DNA of 19,848 nt from an uncultured Lachnospiraceae bacterium (GCA_910583615.1 CAJTXP010000061.1:1-19848); one strand, 5' to 3'; positions 8,518-15,731 are shown, numbered from the stretch's first letter. A program made the numbers and translations. Notes: generated by a model not told the origin, from the letters alone.

Positions 8518-9144
8518 ATGCAGAAGCTCAGGATTGACAATCCGTTTTTTGAAGCCATGGGGAGATTTGGGGACATTATCATCGTAAATCTGCTGTTTCT
8601 TCTCTGTTCCCTTCCGGTGGTGACTATGGGCGCGGCGCTTGCCGCCATGTACCGGACGTTTCACGAGATGGAAGAGGGGACGGAGGGCAGCGTTCCAAAG
8701 ACGTTTTTCCGGTATTTCGTCCGGGGAATCCGTCCGTGTACTCCGGTGTGGCTTGTGATGCTTCTGTCCGGGGCGCTGCTGGCGTTCGACGTGCTCTTCC
8801 TGGGCTACGCAGGGATGCAGGGCATCTGGAAAGCCGTCGGAGCGGGAACCGGGTGCCTGATCCTTCTGTGGGAAATGGTGTCCGCCTGGCTTCCCATCGT
8901 ACTGGCAGAGGGGGAGAAAAGGGGGATGGACAGTCTGAAGGAAGCGGCGCTCCTTGCGGTGCTGCATCTGCCCGCCACGCTTGTCATGGCGGTGCTCAAC
9001 AATATCCTGCTGATCTGCCTGATTCTGGACGTCTATTATGTGATGGCGGCGGCGCCCCTTTATGCGGTGTTCGGGTTTGGGCTGACGGCGTTTCTGAATA
9101 CGAAGATCGTAAGAAAACGGACAGGGAAGGCGTCGGACGATTGA
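8518..9144 (+). CDS. YesL-like (DUF624) membrane protein
   Basis: A 208-residue integral membrane protein of the DUF624/YesL family, a group repeatedly found beside sugar ABC transporters in Firmicutes. Its molecular function is not established. The N-terminus reads NPFFEAMGRFGDIIIVNLLFLLCSLPVVTMG, with the typical N-terminal helix and the PVVTMGAA..A turn. Further hydrophobic helices lie near residues 78-101, 106-130, 142-162 and 165-185, giving about five in all, and the tail is basic. The start at 8518 has AGGGGG 7 bp upstream. An earlier in-frame ATG at 8449 lies inside the preceding gene and adds non-family residues. The stop codon overlaps the -35 hexamer of a consensus promoter. Confidence 0.87.
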   Translation: MQKLRIDNPFFEAMGRFGDIIIVNLLFLLCSLPVVTMGAALAAMYRTFHEMEEGTEGSVPKTFFRYFVRGIRPCTPVWLVMLLSGALLAFDVLFLGYAGMQGIWKAVGAGTGCLILLWEMVSAWLPIVLAEGEKRGMDSLKEAALLAVLHLPATLVMAVLNNILLICLILDVYYVMAAAPLYAVFGFGLTAFLNTKIVRKRTGKASDD

Positions 9145-9169
9145 CAGAGACTTTTGAAGAGGATACAAT
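9141..9169 (+). promoter_or_regulatory. Internal sigma-A promoter upstream of the phosphohexomutase gene
   Basis: TTGACA (9141-9146), a 17-bp spacer and TACAAT (9164-9169) form a near-perfect vegetative promoter at the yesL stop codon. Transcription would start near 9176 and give a leader of about 95 nt before the mutase start at 9273. This would allow mutase expression when the mannan operon promoter is off. Confidence 0.7.
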
Positions 9170-9272
9170 GGGAAAGAAGCAGAAGCGGGCAGTTCGGAAA
9201 GGCAATGGTCAGAAAGGCCGAAAAAGTGTTGAAAAAATGCTGAAAACCGGATTTTGAGATGGAGGAAAACAG

Positions 9273-10997
9273 ATGGATTACAGAGACAGATACAGGCAGT
9301 GGTGCACCGATCCGATTTTTGACGAGGCGACCAGGGCGGAGCTTCGGGAAATCGCCGGGGATGAGAAGGAGATGGAGGACCGGTTTTACAAGGACCTGTC
9401 CTTTGGGACCGGAGGGCTGCGGGGCGTGATCGGAGCCGGGACAAACCGAATGAACGTGTACACGGTGACGAAGGCCACTCAGGGGCTGGCAAATTATATC
9501 CGGAAGCAGGGCGGAGAAGAGAAGGGCGTGGCGATTGCCTTCGATTCCAGAAACATGTCCGTGGAATTTTCCGAGAAGGCGGCATTGTGCCTGAACGCCA
9601 ACGGAATCTGTACCTATCGCTTTGAGACGCTGCGCCCCACGCCGGAGCTTTCCTTTGCGCTCCGGGAGCTTGGCTGTATTGCGGGCATCGTCATCACGGC
9701 CAGCCACAATCCGCCGGAGTATAACGGGTATAAGGTATACTGGGAGGACGGCGCCCAGATCACGGCGCCCAAAGACAGGGAAATCATCGCGGAAGTAAAC
9801 GCGGTGACGGATTTTGCGTCCATCCGGATGATGGAACGGGCGGAAGCGGAGGAAAAAGGGCTGTTCCGGGTCATCGGGCAGGAGATCGACGACCGTTATA
9901 TGGAAGAACTGAAAAAGCTGGTCTTAAGTCCGGAATCCATCCGGAAGACGGCGGACAGCCTGAAGATCGTCTATACGCCCCTTCACGGCACCGGCAATCT
10001 TCCGGTGCGCAGAGTGCTTCGGGAACTTGGATTTACCAACGTGCAGGTGGTGCCGGAACAGGAACTGCCGGACGGCCGATTCCCCACGGTATCCTACCCA
10101 AATCCGGAGGACCCGAAGGCGTTTGCGCTGGCGCTTCAGCTGGCGAAGGAGACGGATGCGGATCTGGTGCTGGCCACGGACCCGGATGCGGACAGGCTGG
10201 GAGTCTATGCAAAAGATACAAAGACCGGGGAATACATTCCCTTTACCGGAAATATGTCCGGGCTTCTGATCGCGGAATATGAACTGAGCGTACGAAAACA
10301 GCTGGGACGTCTGCCGAAGAACGGCGCGCTGGTGAAGACCATTGTCTCTTCGGACATGGCGGACGGAATCGCGAAGGAGTACGGCGTGGAGGTTATCGAG
10401 GTGCTCACCGGATTTAAATACATCGGCGAGCAGATCAAATTTTTCGAGCAGACCGGATCGTACGAATATCTGTTCGGCTATGAAGAGAGTTACGGATGCC
10501 TGGTGGGAACCCACGCGAGAGACAAAGATGCAGTTGTGGCGGTCATGGCGCTGTGCGAAGCGGCGGCCTATTATAAGGAAAAAGGCCTGACGCTGTGGGA
10601 TCAGATGCTGCATATCTATGAGAAATACGGTTATTATAAGGAGGATCTGGTGTCCATCACCATGAAAGGCGTGGACGGCGCGGAGCGGATCCAAAAGATT
10701 CTGGCAGATATGAGAAGCAATCCCCTTCGGAAGATCGGGGATCGTGAGGTGATCGCGCTCCGGGATTATGAGGCGGATACCCGTCTGGAGCTGGCGACCG
10801 GAAAGGTGACGCCCACAGGCCTTCCGAAATCCAACGTGCTCTACTATGAGCTGGAGGGCGGGGCGTGGTGCTGTGTGCGGCCCTCCGGGACAGAGCCCAA
10901 GGTAAAATTCTACATGGGCGTGAAAGAAGAAAGTCTGGACGCGGCAGAAAAGGCGTTGGAAGGGCTGAAGGCGGCCATGACGGAGATCGTAAAATAA
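9273..10997 (+). CDS. Phosphoglucomutase/phosphomannomutase (alpha-D-phosphohexomutase)
   Basis: Moves phosphate between C1 and C6 of hexose phosphates. In this operon it would convert mannose-1-phosphate from the GH130 enzymes to mannose-6-phosphate for ManA. The 574-residue product has the four-domain family layout. The phosphoserine loop is TASHNPPEYNGYK with S144, the metal loop is DPDADR with D302, D304 and D306, the sugar-recognition loop is GYEESYG (401-407), and the C-terminal phosphate-binding loop is RPSGTEPK (536-543). The length and the extended N-terminus match the PgcA-like long form of Firmicutes, which usually has phosphoglucomutase activity, so glucose-1-phosphate may also be a substrate. 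GGAGG lies at 9261-9265. It can be read from the operon or from its own upstream promoter. Confidence 0.92.
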   Translation: MDYRDRYRQWCTDPIFDEATRAELREIAGDEKEMEDRFYKDLSFGTGGLRGVIGAGTNRMNVYTVTKATQGLANYIRKQGGEEKGVAIAFDSRNMSVEFSEKAALCLNANGICTYRFETLRPTPELSFALRELGCIAGIVITASHNPPEYNGYKVYWEDGAQITAPKDREIIAEVNAVTDFASIRMMERAEAEEKGLFRVIGQEIDDRYMEELKKLVLSPESIRKTADSLKIVYTPLHGTGNLPVRRVLRELGFTNVQVVPEQELPDGRFPTVSYPNPEDPKAFALALQLAKETDADLVLATDPDADRLGVYAKDTKTGEYIPFTGNMSGLLIAEYELSVRKQLGRLPKNGALVKTIVSSDMADGIAKEYGVEVIEVLTGFKYIGEQIKFFEQTGSYEYLFGYEESYGCLVGTHARDKDAVVAVMALCEAAAYYKEKGLTLWDQMLHIYEKYGYYKEDLVSITMKGVDGAERIQKILADMRSNPLRKIGDREVIALRDYEADTRLELATGKVTPTGLPKSNVLYYELEGGAWCCVRPSGTEPKVKFYMGVKEESLDAAEKALEGLKAAMTEIVK

Positions 10998-11001
10998 CAG
11001 G

Positions 11002-11266
11002 ATGTAAAAGCAGAGCCCCGGGAGCAGGGCAGCCTCAGGGGCAGGAGCTGACCATTGGTTTTCTGGGAGGCTCCATTACACAGGGGAGCCTTGCAGAAAA
11101 AGAGGAGAATACATATGCGTACAGAGTGTACACAGGAGATTGCCAGTGTCTCTGCCCGCTGCTTCATCATGGAGTATATGGAAAACATACAGTTGAACTG
11201 GAGATTCTTCCAGGAAGTAAGGCAGAGGCGGTGCCGTTTTATCTGATGTCACTTATCATTTCGTAG
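11002..11266 (+). pseudogene. Remnant of an SGNH/GDSL carbohydrate esterase (possible mannan acetylesterase)
   Basis: Starting 4 bp after the mutase stop there is a short stretch coding ELTIGFLGGSITQGS, followed by TYAYRVY. This is the block I segment with the catalytic Ser of SGNH hydrolases such as CE2 and CE17 esterases. About 15 codons later the frame reads a beta-strand-like segment, HTVELEILPGSKAEAVPFY, and stops at 11266, which looks like the C-terminal end of an accessory jelly-roll domain. The remaining SGNH blocks (Gly, Asn, Asp-His) are missing, so about 250 residues appear deleted. The candidate ATG at 11002 is followed at once by TAA and lies in another frame. In Roseburia mannan loci, CE2 and CE17 esterases deacetylate the imported oligosaccharides, so this is probably a lost partner (inference). 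Confidence 0.6.
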
Positions 11267-11277
11267 CAATATGTAAT

Positions 11278-11332
11278 TTGTATTTCTGTATGGAACGTGC
11301 TATACTTGGATATATACCATACGAAGGTATGG
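11278..11332 (+). promoter_or_regulatory. Promoter and small hairpin upstream of the UPF0303 gene
   Basis: TTGTAT (11278-11283), a 17-bp spacer and TATACT (11301-11306) give a good sigma-A promoter, with a start expected near 11313. Immediately after is a 6-bp inverted repeat CCATAC/GTATGG with loop GAAG (11317-11332), which would sit at the 5' end of the transcript or serve as an operator. The gene start is about 90 bp downstream. Confidence 0.6.
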
Positions 11333-11402
11333 CGGTTGCGGGACCGGCGTATACTGCAGGGTTCCGGGCCGTATCCAAAGCATGAGCAGGAGGTAAATGG
11401 AC

Positions 11403-11900
11403 ATGATGTTGGAAGAATCGATCCGAATACTGGCAATGCAGGAGGAGATCCTGCAGTTTTCTCATTTCACCAATGAAGACGCCTGGGAGCTGGGCAGCCT
11501 GATGGTGGCGGAAGCGGCGAGAAACCATCTTCCTGTAGCCATCAGCATCCGGCTGAACAACGGCTGTACCGTGTTCCAGTATGGTTTTAAGGGAACCAAT
11601 TACAGTGACGAACAGTGGATGGCAAGAAAGCAGAACACGGTCCGTGTTATGGAGATGAGCACCCTGCGGCTCTTTATGCTGCTGAAGAAAAATCAGGAGA
11701 CGCTGGAGTCCCGCGGGTTGAACGAGACGGACCATGTGGCACGCGGCGGCGGATTCCCCATCCGCGTGGCGGGGGCCGGAGTGATCGGAAGCGTGCTTGT
11801 GTCCGGCTTGGACCATATGGCGGATCATGAATTTGCATCCGCGTGTATGAGCCAGTATCTGCGGATCGACGGAATTCCGCGCCTGCCGGTGTCATTCTGA
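11403..11900 (+). CDS. UPF0303 family protein (heme-degrading-domain-like fold)
   Basis: A 165-residue soluble protein with the features of the UPF0303 family. These are the N-terminal LEESIRILAMQEEILQF-type helix, LPVAISIRLNNGCTVFQYGFKGT, WMARKQNTV and the C-terminal GGGFPIRVAGAGVIGSVLVSGL signature. The family shares the GlcG/HbpS-like (DUF336) fold. No firm biochemical function is known; heme or small-ligand binding is sometimes suggested. Three ATGs compete at 11397, 11403 and 11406. The AGGAGG at 11388-11393 is too close to the first (3 nt) and well spaced for 11403 (9 nt). The gene stands alone with its own promoter and a strong terminator, after the esterase remnant and convergent with the biotin operon. 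Confidence 0.8.
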   Translation: MMLEESIRILAMQEEILQFSHFTNEDAWELGSLMVAEAARNHLPVAISIRLNNGCTVFQYGFKGTNYSDEQWMARKQNTVRVMEMSTLRLFMLLKKNQETLESRGLNETDHVARGGGFPIRVAGAGVIGSVLVSGLDHMADHEFASACMSQYLRIDGIPRLPVSF

Positions 11901-11940
11901 GACGGAAAGATACCAGGGGCAGGTTCCCGGGAAAGAAACA

Positions 11941-12024
11941 AAAAAAGAGGGAGTGTTGTAAAACGCTCCTGTCCGTTTGCTGAACAAACGGGCAGGAACG
12001 TGTTTTGCAACACTCCTTTCTTTT
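11941..12024. terminator. Long bidirectional terminator between UPF0303 and bioA
   Basis: GGAGTGTTG (11950-11958) pairs with CAACACTCC (12008-12016), and inside it CCTGTCCGTTTG pairs with CAAACGGGCAGG (one G-U) around a short loop, giving a hairpin of about 65 nt. On the + strand it is followed by TTTCTTTT. On the - strand the exit side reads CTCTTTTTTTG. Both T-tracts fit rho-independent termination of the two convergent transcripts. Confidence 0.85.
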
Positions 12025-12103
12025 GGTGCAGAAAATGTTTTAACAGCTGCAGGCGTCAGGACCGTTGAAGAAGACGCAATATATGGAACCGGCCGTTCTG
12101 CCG

Positions 12104-13303
12104 TTATCTGCAAAACCACGCCTTCATGGAAGCGAGTACCTGTACCAGTTCTTCCTCTGTAATAATGTAGGGGACCATGGCGTACAGGTAATTCAGGAAC
12201 GGCCGGCTGAAGACACCCCGTTCATATGCAAACTGCTGGTATCCGTTCAGGACAGCCGGGTCATGGACTTCCATGCAGACGCAGCCGCCCATGATGCGGA
12301 TTTCTTTGATCCGGGGATCTGAGAAACCTTCCATCTCCCGTCTTGTAACGGCTTCGATCCGCTGGATTCTGGTCATATAATCTCCCTGCTCAAACAGCTC
12401 GATAGACGCGGATGCCACGCTGCAGGCGAGGGCATTTCCCATGAAGGTCGGACCATGCATCAGCGCTTTGTCCGGATCGTCGTCATAAAATCCTTCATAG
12501 ACCTTTTTGTTTGCCACCGTGACTGCATGGCCGATGTAGCCACCGGTCAGCGCCTTGCCCAGAACGAGGATGTCTGGAAGGACCAGGTCGGCAACGAACC
12601 GGTTGCCGGTGCGTCCGAATCCGGTTGCCACCTCATCATAAATCAGAAGGACTCCGTACTGGTCGCACAGTTCCCGCGCCCGTTTCAGGAAAGCGACGTC
12701 ATACATGCGCATGCCGCCGGCTCCCTGCAGGAGCGGTTCCACGATGAAGCAGTTCAGCTCTTCATGACAAAGTTCGAATGCTTTTTCCAGAGCGGGAATC
12801 TCTGTGGGAATATGGATCGCATGGGGACTGGTTCCGTAAGCCTCCAGAATAAAATGATAATCTTCATCATCGCCCACTTCCATGGTTTTGAAGGTGTCGC
12901 CGTGATAGGCATGGGTAAGAGAGAGAACCTTTGTCCGCTGCATTTCTCCAAGATTAACATAATATTGAAGAGCCATTTTAAGGGCAACCTCCACCGCTAC
13001 GCTTCCGGAATCGGAGAAAAAGCAGTAGTTAAGATCTCCGGGAAGCCATTTTTCCAGTTTGTCCGAGAGTTTCTGCACCGGCTCGTGAGTCAGCCCTCCC
13101 AGCATGACGTGAGAGAAATGCTCCGCCTGAGAACGGATGGCATCTGTCAGTACCGGATGCTTATATCCGTGGATGACGCTCCACCAGGATGAAACGGAAT
13201 CAATCATCCGGTTGTTTTCCGTGTAAAGCCAGACCCCTTCGGCGTCCGTGATTTTATAAGGGTCTTTCATGGTTTTCATCTGTTGATAGGGATACCAGAT
13301 CAT
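12104..13303 (-). CDS. bioA: Adenosylmethionine-8-amino-7-oxononanoate aminotransferase (BioA)
   Basis: PLP-dependent transaminase that converts KAPA to DAPA using S-adenosylmethionine as amino donor (EC 2.6.1.62), the antepenultimate biotin step. The 399-residue product begins IWYPYQQM, matching the IW.PY substrate-side motif of BioA. It has the Trp pair W40-W41 in SSWWSVIHGY, the cofactor Asp D223 in IYDEVATGFGRTG, and the Schiff-base lysine K250 in LGKALTGGY. It is about 30 residues shorter than E. coli BioA, within family range. AGGAGG lies 6 bp before the start. It is the last gene of the bioYBDA operon, 62 bp after bioD, and is followed by the bidirectional terminator. Use of SAM rather than lysine as donor is the family default and cannot be read from the sequence. 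Confidence 0.95.
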   Translation of the reverse strand: MIWYPYQQMKTMKDPYKITDAEGVWLYTENNRMIDSVSSWWSVIHGYKHPVLTDAIRSQAEHFSHVMLGGLTHEPVQKLSDKLEKWLPGDLNYCFFSDSGSVAVEVALKMALQYYVNLGEMQRTKVLSLTHAYHGDTFKTMEVGDDEDYHFILEAYGTSPHAIHIPTEIPALEKAFELCHEELNCFIVEPLLQGAGGMRMYDVAFLKRARELCDQYGVLLIYDEVATGFGRTGNRFVADLVLPDILVLGKALTGGYIGHAVTVANKKVYEGFYDDDPDKALMHGPTFMGNALACSVASASIELFEQGDYMTRIQRIEAVTRREMEGFSDPRIKEIRIMGGCVCMEVHDPAVLNGYQQFAYERGVFSRPFLNYLYAMVPYIITEEELVQVLASMKAWFCR

Positions 13304-13365
13304 TGTATGCCTCCTGTATTGTATAAAAGCGGTCTGTGCAAAGCAGTCCGCACAGATACCGGTTC

Positions 13366-14058
13366 TCAGATGACGGGATCATAAAGGGCGGCCAGAGCGT
13401 CCGCATCCATGGACAGTTTTGTATCACCATCCTGTATACAGGCGAGAACCCTGAGCCCGGTTCGGTGTTCGCACATGAGCAGGTTGTCTTCCTCCATCAC
13501 ATCGCCTGGGTGGAAGTGATTAAGGATGATTCCTTTGACGGGTATGTGCCTGGCGCGCATGTATTCTGCAGTCAGGACGACGCTGTTGATCGTTCCAAGT
13601 CCTGCGTCTGCGACGATCAGACAGGAAAGGCTAAGTTTCTGAATCACATCTTCCAGCCAGAGCTCGCCCTCGTCGAAACATACAGGACAGAGGATGCCGC
13701 CGCTCCCTTCCATGGTGATAAAATCATATTGAGTGCAGAGCTTTTTAAAGCCTCTTTCCACCACGTCGATCTGTACCGGATGTCCTTCCAGACGCGAGGC
13801 AAGATGAGGGGAAACCGCTGTTTCGTAGATATAAGGGCACATGGTATCAAGGGGCTGGCTGATGCCGGAGACTTCTTTTACGTACCGTGCGTCTCCGGGA
13901 ATCAGACTGCCGTCGGCAGCCCGTTCATTACCGCTCATGGCGGCTTTATAATAGGCGGCGTTTCTGCCGCTTTCTTTTAACTTCTTTACAATCAGTCCGG
14001 TGACAAAGGTTTTTCCCGTGTCTGTGCCGGTTCCTGTGATAAACAATGCTTCAGCCAT
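13366..14058 (-). CDS. bioD: Dethiobiotin synthetase (BioD)
   Basis: ATP-dependent carboxylase that closes the ureido ring of dethiobiotin from DAPA and CO2 (EC 6.3.3.3). The 230-residue product has the P-loop G9-TGTDTGKT17, the substrate lysine K38 in YYKAAMSG, and the EGSGG motif at 117-121. Length is normal for the family. The start overlaps the end of bioB by 8 bp, which suggests translational coupling. The order bioB-bioD-bioA places the last three chemical steps together. Confidence 0.95.
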   Translation of the reverse strand: MAEALFITGTGTDTGKTFVTGLIVKKLKESGRNAAYYKAAMSGNERAADGSLIPGDARYVKEVSGISQPLDTMCPYIYETAVSPHLASRLEGHPVQIDVVERGFKKLCTQYDFITMEGSGGILCPVCFDEGELWLEDVIQKLSLSCLIVADAGLGTINSVVLTAEYMRARHIPVKGIILNHFHPGDVMEEDNLLMCEHRTGLRVLACIQDGDTKLSMDADALAALYDPVI

Positions 14059-15025
14059 TGTGCAACCCCGCTTCGAATCCCAGCTTTTTGATCAGTTCCA
14101 TATCGGTTTCTACGGTGATTCCGGCAGTGGTCAGCATATCGCCGGAGATAGCGGCATTCGCTCCGCTTTGAAAACAGGCTTCTCCATGGTCGCCCATCAG
14201 TCCTCTGCCTCCTGCAAGGCGTATGGAGGCTGAGGGAATCAAAAAGCGGAAAATGGCCGCGCATCGGCAGGCTTCTTCCACGGTCAGAGGCCGGTTGTGT
14301 TCATAAGGAGTGCCGGGGATGGGATTCAAAAGGTTCATGGGGACGGAGCGGACGCCCAGTTCCCGTGCGGTTATCACCATATCGATCCGGTCTTCCATCG
14401 TCTCGCCCAGCCCCAGGATACCGCCGGAACAGATGGACAGGCCGGCCCGTTTTGCCGCCTTCAGGGTTTCAATCTTTTCTTCGTAGGTATGCGTGGTGCA
14501 TACACTGGGAAAATAACGTCTGGAAGATTCCAGATTGCAGTGTACCCGGGAGGCGCCGGCTTCCTTTAGTTTTCGAAACTGTTCTTCCTTCAGAAGTCCA
14601 AAGGACACGCAGACCTGGATGGATGTCTCTTTTCGGATGGTTCGGATGCTTTCGCACACCTGATCCACTTCCGGGTCGGAGAGTTTTCTGCCGGATGTGA
14701 CGATGGAATACCGCAGAACGCCCCGGGCGTCGTTGTACTTTGCTCCTTCCAGAAGCTGTTCTGTATCCAAAAGCGGGTAGGTTTCCGAACATGAGGTATG
14801 ATAGTGAATACTTTGTGCGCAGTATTTGCAGTCCTCGGAGCATCGGCCGCATTTTCCGTTGATGATTGTACAGATATCAAATTGACTGCCGCATATCTTT
14901 CTGCGGATCTCATCTGCGGCGTCTGTCAGTTCTTTCAGGGGCGCATCCTTCAGCAGAAGCGCTTCCTCACGGCTGATCTGTCCGCCGTCCAGTATCTTTT
15001 TTTTCAGTTGTTCTGTAATATTCAT
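14051..15025 (-). CDS. bioB: Biotin synthase (BioB), probably the anaerobic Type II form
   Basis: Radical SAM enzyme inserting sulfur into dethiobiotin (EC 2.8.1.6). The 324-residue product has the radical SAM cluster motif C62-x3-C66-x2-C69 followed by AQS. Of the auxiliary-cluster positions known in E. coli, C139 (QVCVSFG), C199 (ICSGGI) and R269 (SIRLAGGR) are present. The position of E. coli Cys97 is Ser107 in RYSIVTSGR. Extra cysteines occur ahead of the radical SAM motif (C45, C52, C59). This pattern agrees with the Type II BioB described for obligate anaerobes, which uses a 4Fe-5S auxiliary cluster. Start 15025 is chosen because AAGGA precedes it and because the 19 upstream residues of the open frame look non-coding. 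Confidence 0.94.
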   Translation of the reverse strand: MNITEQLKKKILDGGQISREEALLLKDAPLKELTDAADEIRRKICGSQFDICTIINGKCGRCSEDCKYCAQSIHYHTSCSETYPLLDTEQLLEGAKYNDARGVLRYSIVTSGRKLSDPEVDQVCESIRTIRKETSIQVCVSFGLLKEEQFRKLKEAGASRVHCNLESSRRYFPSVCTTHTYEEKIETLKAAKRAGLSICSGGILGLGETMEDRIDMVITARELGVRSVPMNLLNPIPGTPYEHNRPLTVEEACRCAAIFRFLIPSASIRLAGGRGLMGDHGEACFQSGANAAISGDMLTTAGITVETDMELIKKLGFEAGLHNG

Positions 15026-15068
15026 ATAAGTCCTTCCGTATGGTGATTCAGAGAAACAGTCTGTAAAG

Positions 15069-15620
15069 TTACATATTGGCAATGACAGGTTTCAGACGCT
15101 TTGCCATTCCTGCTGCCAGAAAGCACAGGCAGATATCGCCCGGTACCGCCAGAAGAAAACAGTAAAGGAACAGCGGCCACAATCCGATGGGAGCGTCGAT
15201 CACAAAATTGCTGATGATATAATAATAAACCATTCCCATGCCGTACACAATGGCAAGTCCGGCAAAATTTGCAGCCAGCACTCTGCCAAAGGTCAGCCGC
15301 TCCAGTCCTTCGGTCATCTTTCCGGTTACATAACTTCCGATCACAAAACCGATAATATAGCCGAAGCTGGGCTTTAAGACATACCAGAATCCGCCGCCTT
15401 CAGCAAAGACCGGAAGACCAAGAAGGCCCAGGAGGGCATAGAGAGCAACGCTGGCTGCCCCCAGTCTTCCGCCCAGCAAAAGTCCTGCCATCATGGTAAA
15501 GAGGAACTGCAGGGTGAATGGTACTACCGGGACGGGGATCTTGAGAAAGGCTCCCACAGCAGTCAGTACGGTGAACAGGGCGCAGAGTGTCATTTCTTTG
15601 GTCGTAATCTTTTTCTTCAT
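15069..15620 (-). CDS. bioY: Biotin transporter S-component BioY
   Basis: Substrate-binding membrane subunit of an energy-coupling-factor biotin importer, 183 residues, with about six hydrophobic helices. Family hallmarks are PVPVVPFTLQFLFTMMAGLLLG (residues 29-50), GRLGAASVALYALLGLLGLPVF (51-72) and the SFGYIIGF segment (85-92). No EcfA or EcfT genes are nearby, so it probably shares the ECF module encoded elsewhere or works alone. It is first in the bioYBDA operon, 43 bp ahead of bioB. The ribosome binding site is modest (GGAG, 11 nt spacing). Start 15620 is preferred over the longer open frame because the upstream residues are encoded by the promoter and operator. Confidence 0.94.
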   Translation of the reverse strand: MKKKITTKEMTLCALFTVLTAVGAFLKIPVPVVPFTLQFLFTMMAGLLLGGRLGAASVALYALLGLLGLPVFAEGGGFWYVLKPSFGYIIGFVIGSYVTGKMTEGLERLTFGRVLAANFAGLAIVYGMGMVYYYIISNFVIDAPIGLWPLFLYCFLLAVPGDICLCFLAAGMAKRLKPVIANM

Positions 15621-15678
15621 AATAGTATATACTCCGTAAAATTTTTGCCGCAGCAGGCGTGGTTGACATTTCCAGCAT

Positions 15679-15731
15679 ATCTTAACAGAAAAGAAAATGA
15701 TTGTCAACCGATATTAAAATAAGGTTAACAA
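15679..15731 (-). promoter_or_regulatory. bioY promoter with overlapping BirA operator
   Basis: Read on the - strand, TTGACA (15707-15702), a 17-bp spacer and TAAGAT (15684-15679) form the promoter of the bio operon. The -35 box lies inside one arm of an inverted repeat, TTGTCAACC (15701-15709) and GGTTAACAA (15723-15731) with 13 bp between, which matches the Firmicutes BirA box. Biotinyl-AMP-bound BirA would block RNA polymerase directly. A lone similar half-site GGTTGACA lies at 15661-15668, near the transcription start. A run of ten T on the + strand (15735-15744) puts an A-tract upstream of the promoter, as in UP elements. Confidence 0.88.

Noticed and set aside
9168..9257. 29-codon very basic frame (11 Lys/Arg) between yesL and the mutase
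   Set aside because: Its ATG lies inside the -10 box of a consensus promoter and upstream of the expected transcript start; it is more likely leader sequence. It could be translated only from read-through mRNA.
11015..11042. GCCCC/GGGGC inverted repeat after the mutase stop, considered as operon terminator
   Set aside because: Only five outer pairs, a poorly paired interior and no T-tract.
12455..13192. 245-codon + strand open frame across bioA
   Set aside because: Antisense shadow of a gene with all BioA catalytic residues.
15400..15678. 92-codon - strand frame starting at the bio promoter
   Set aside because: Overlaps bioY out of frame, and its ATG is just upstream of the predicted transcript start.
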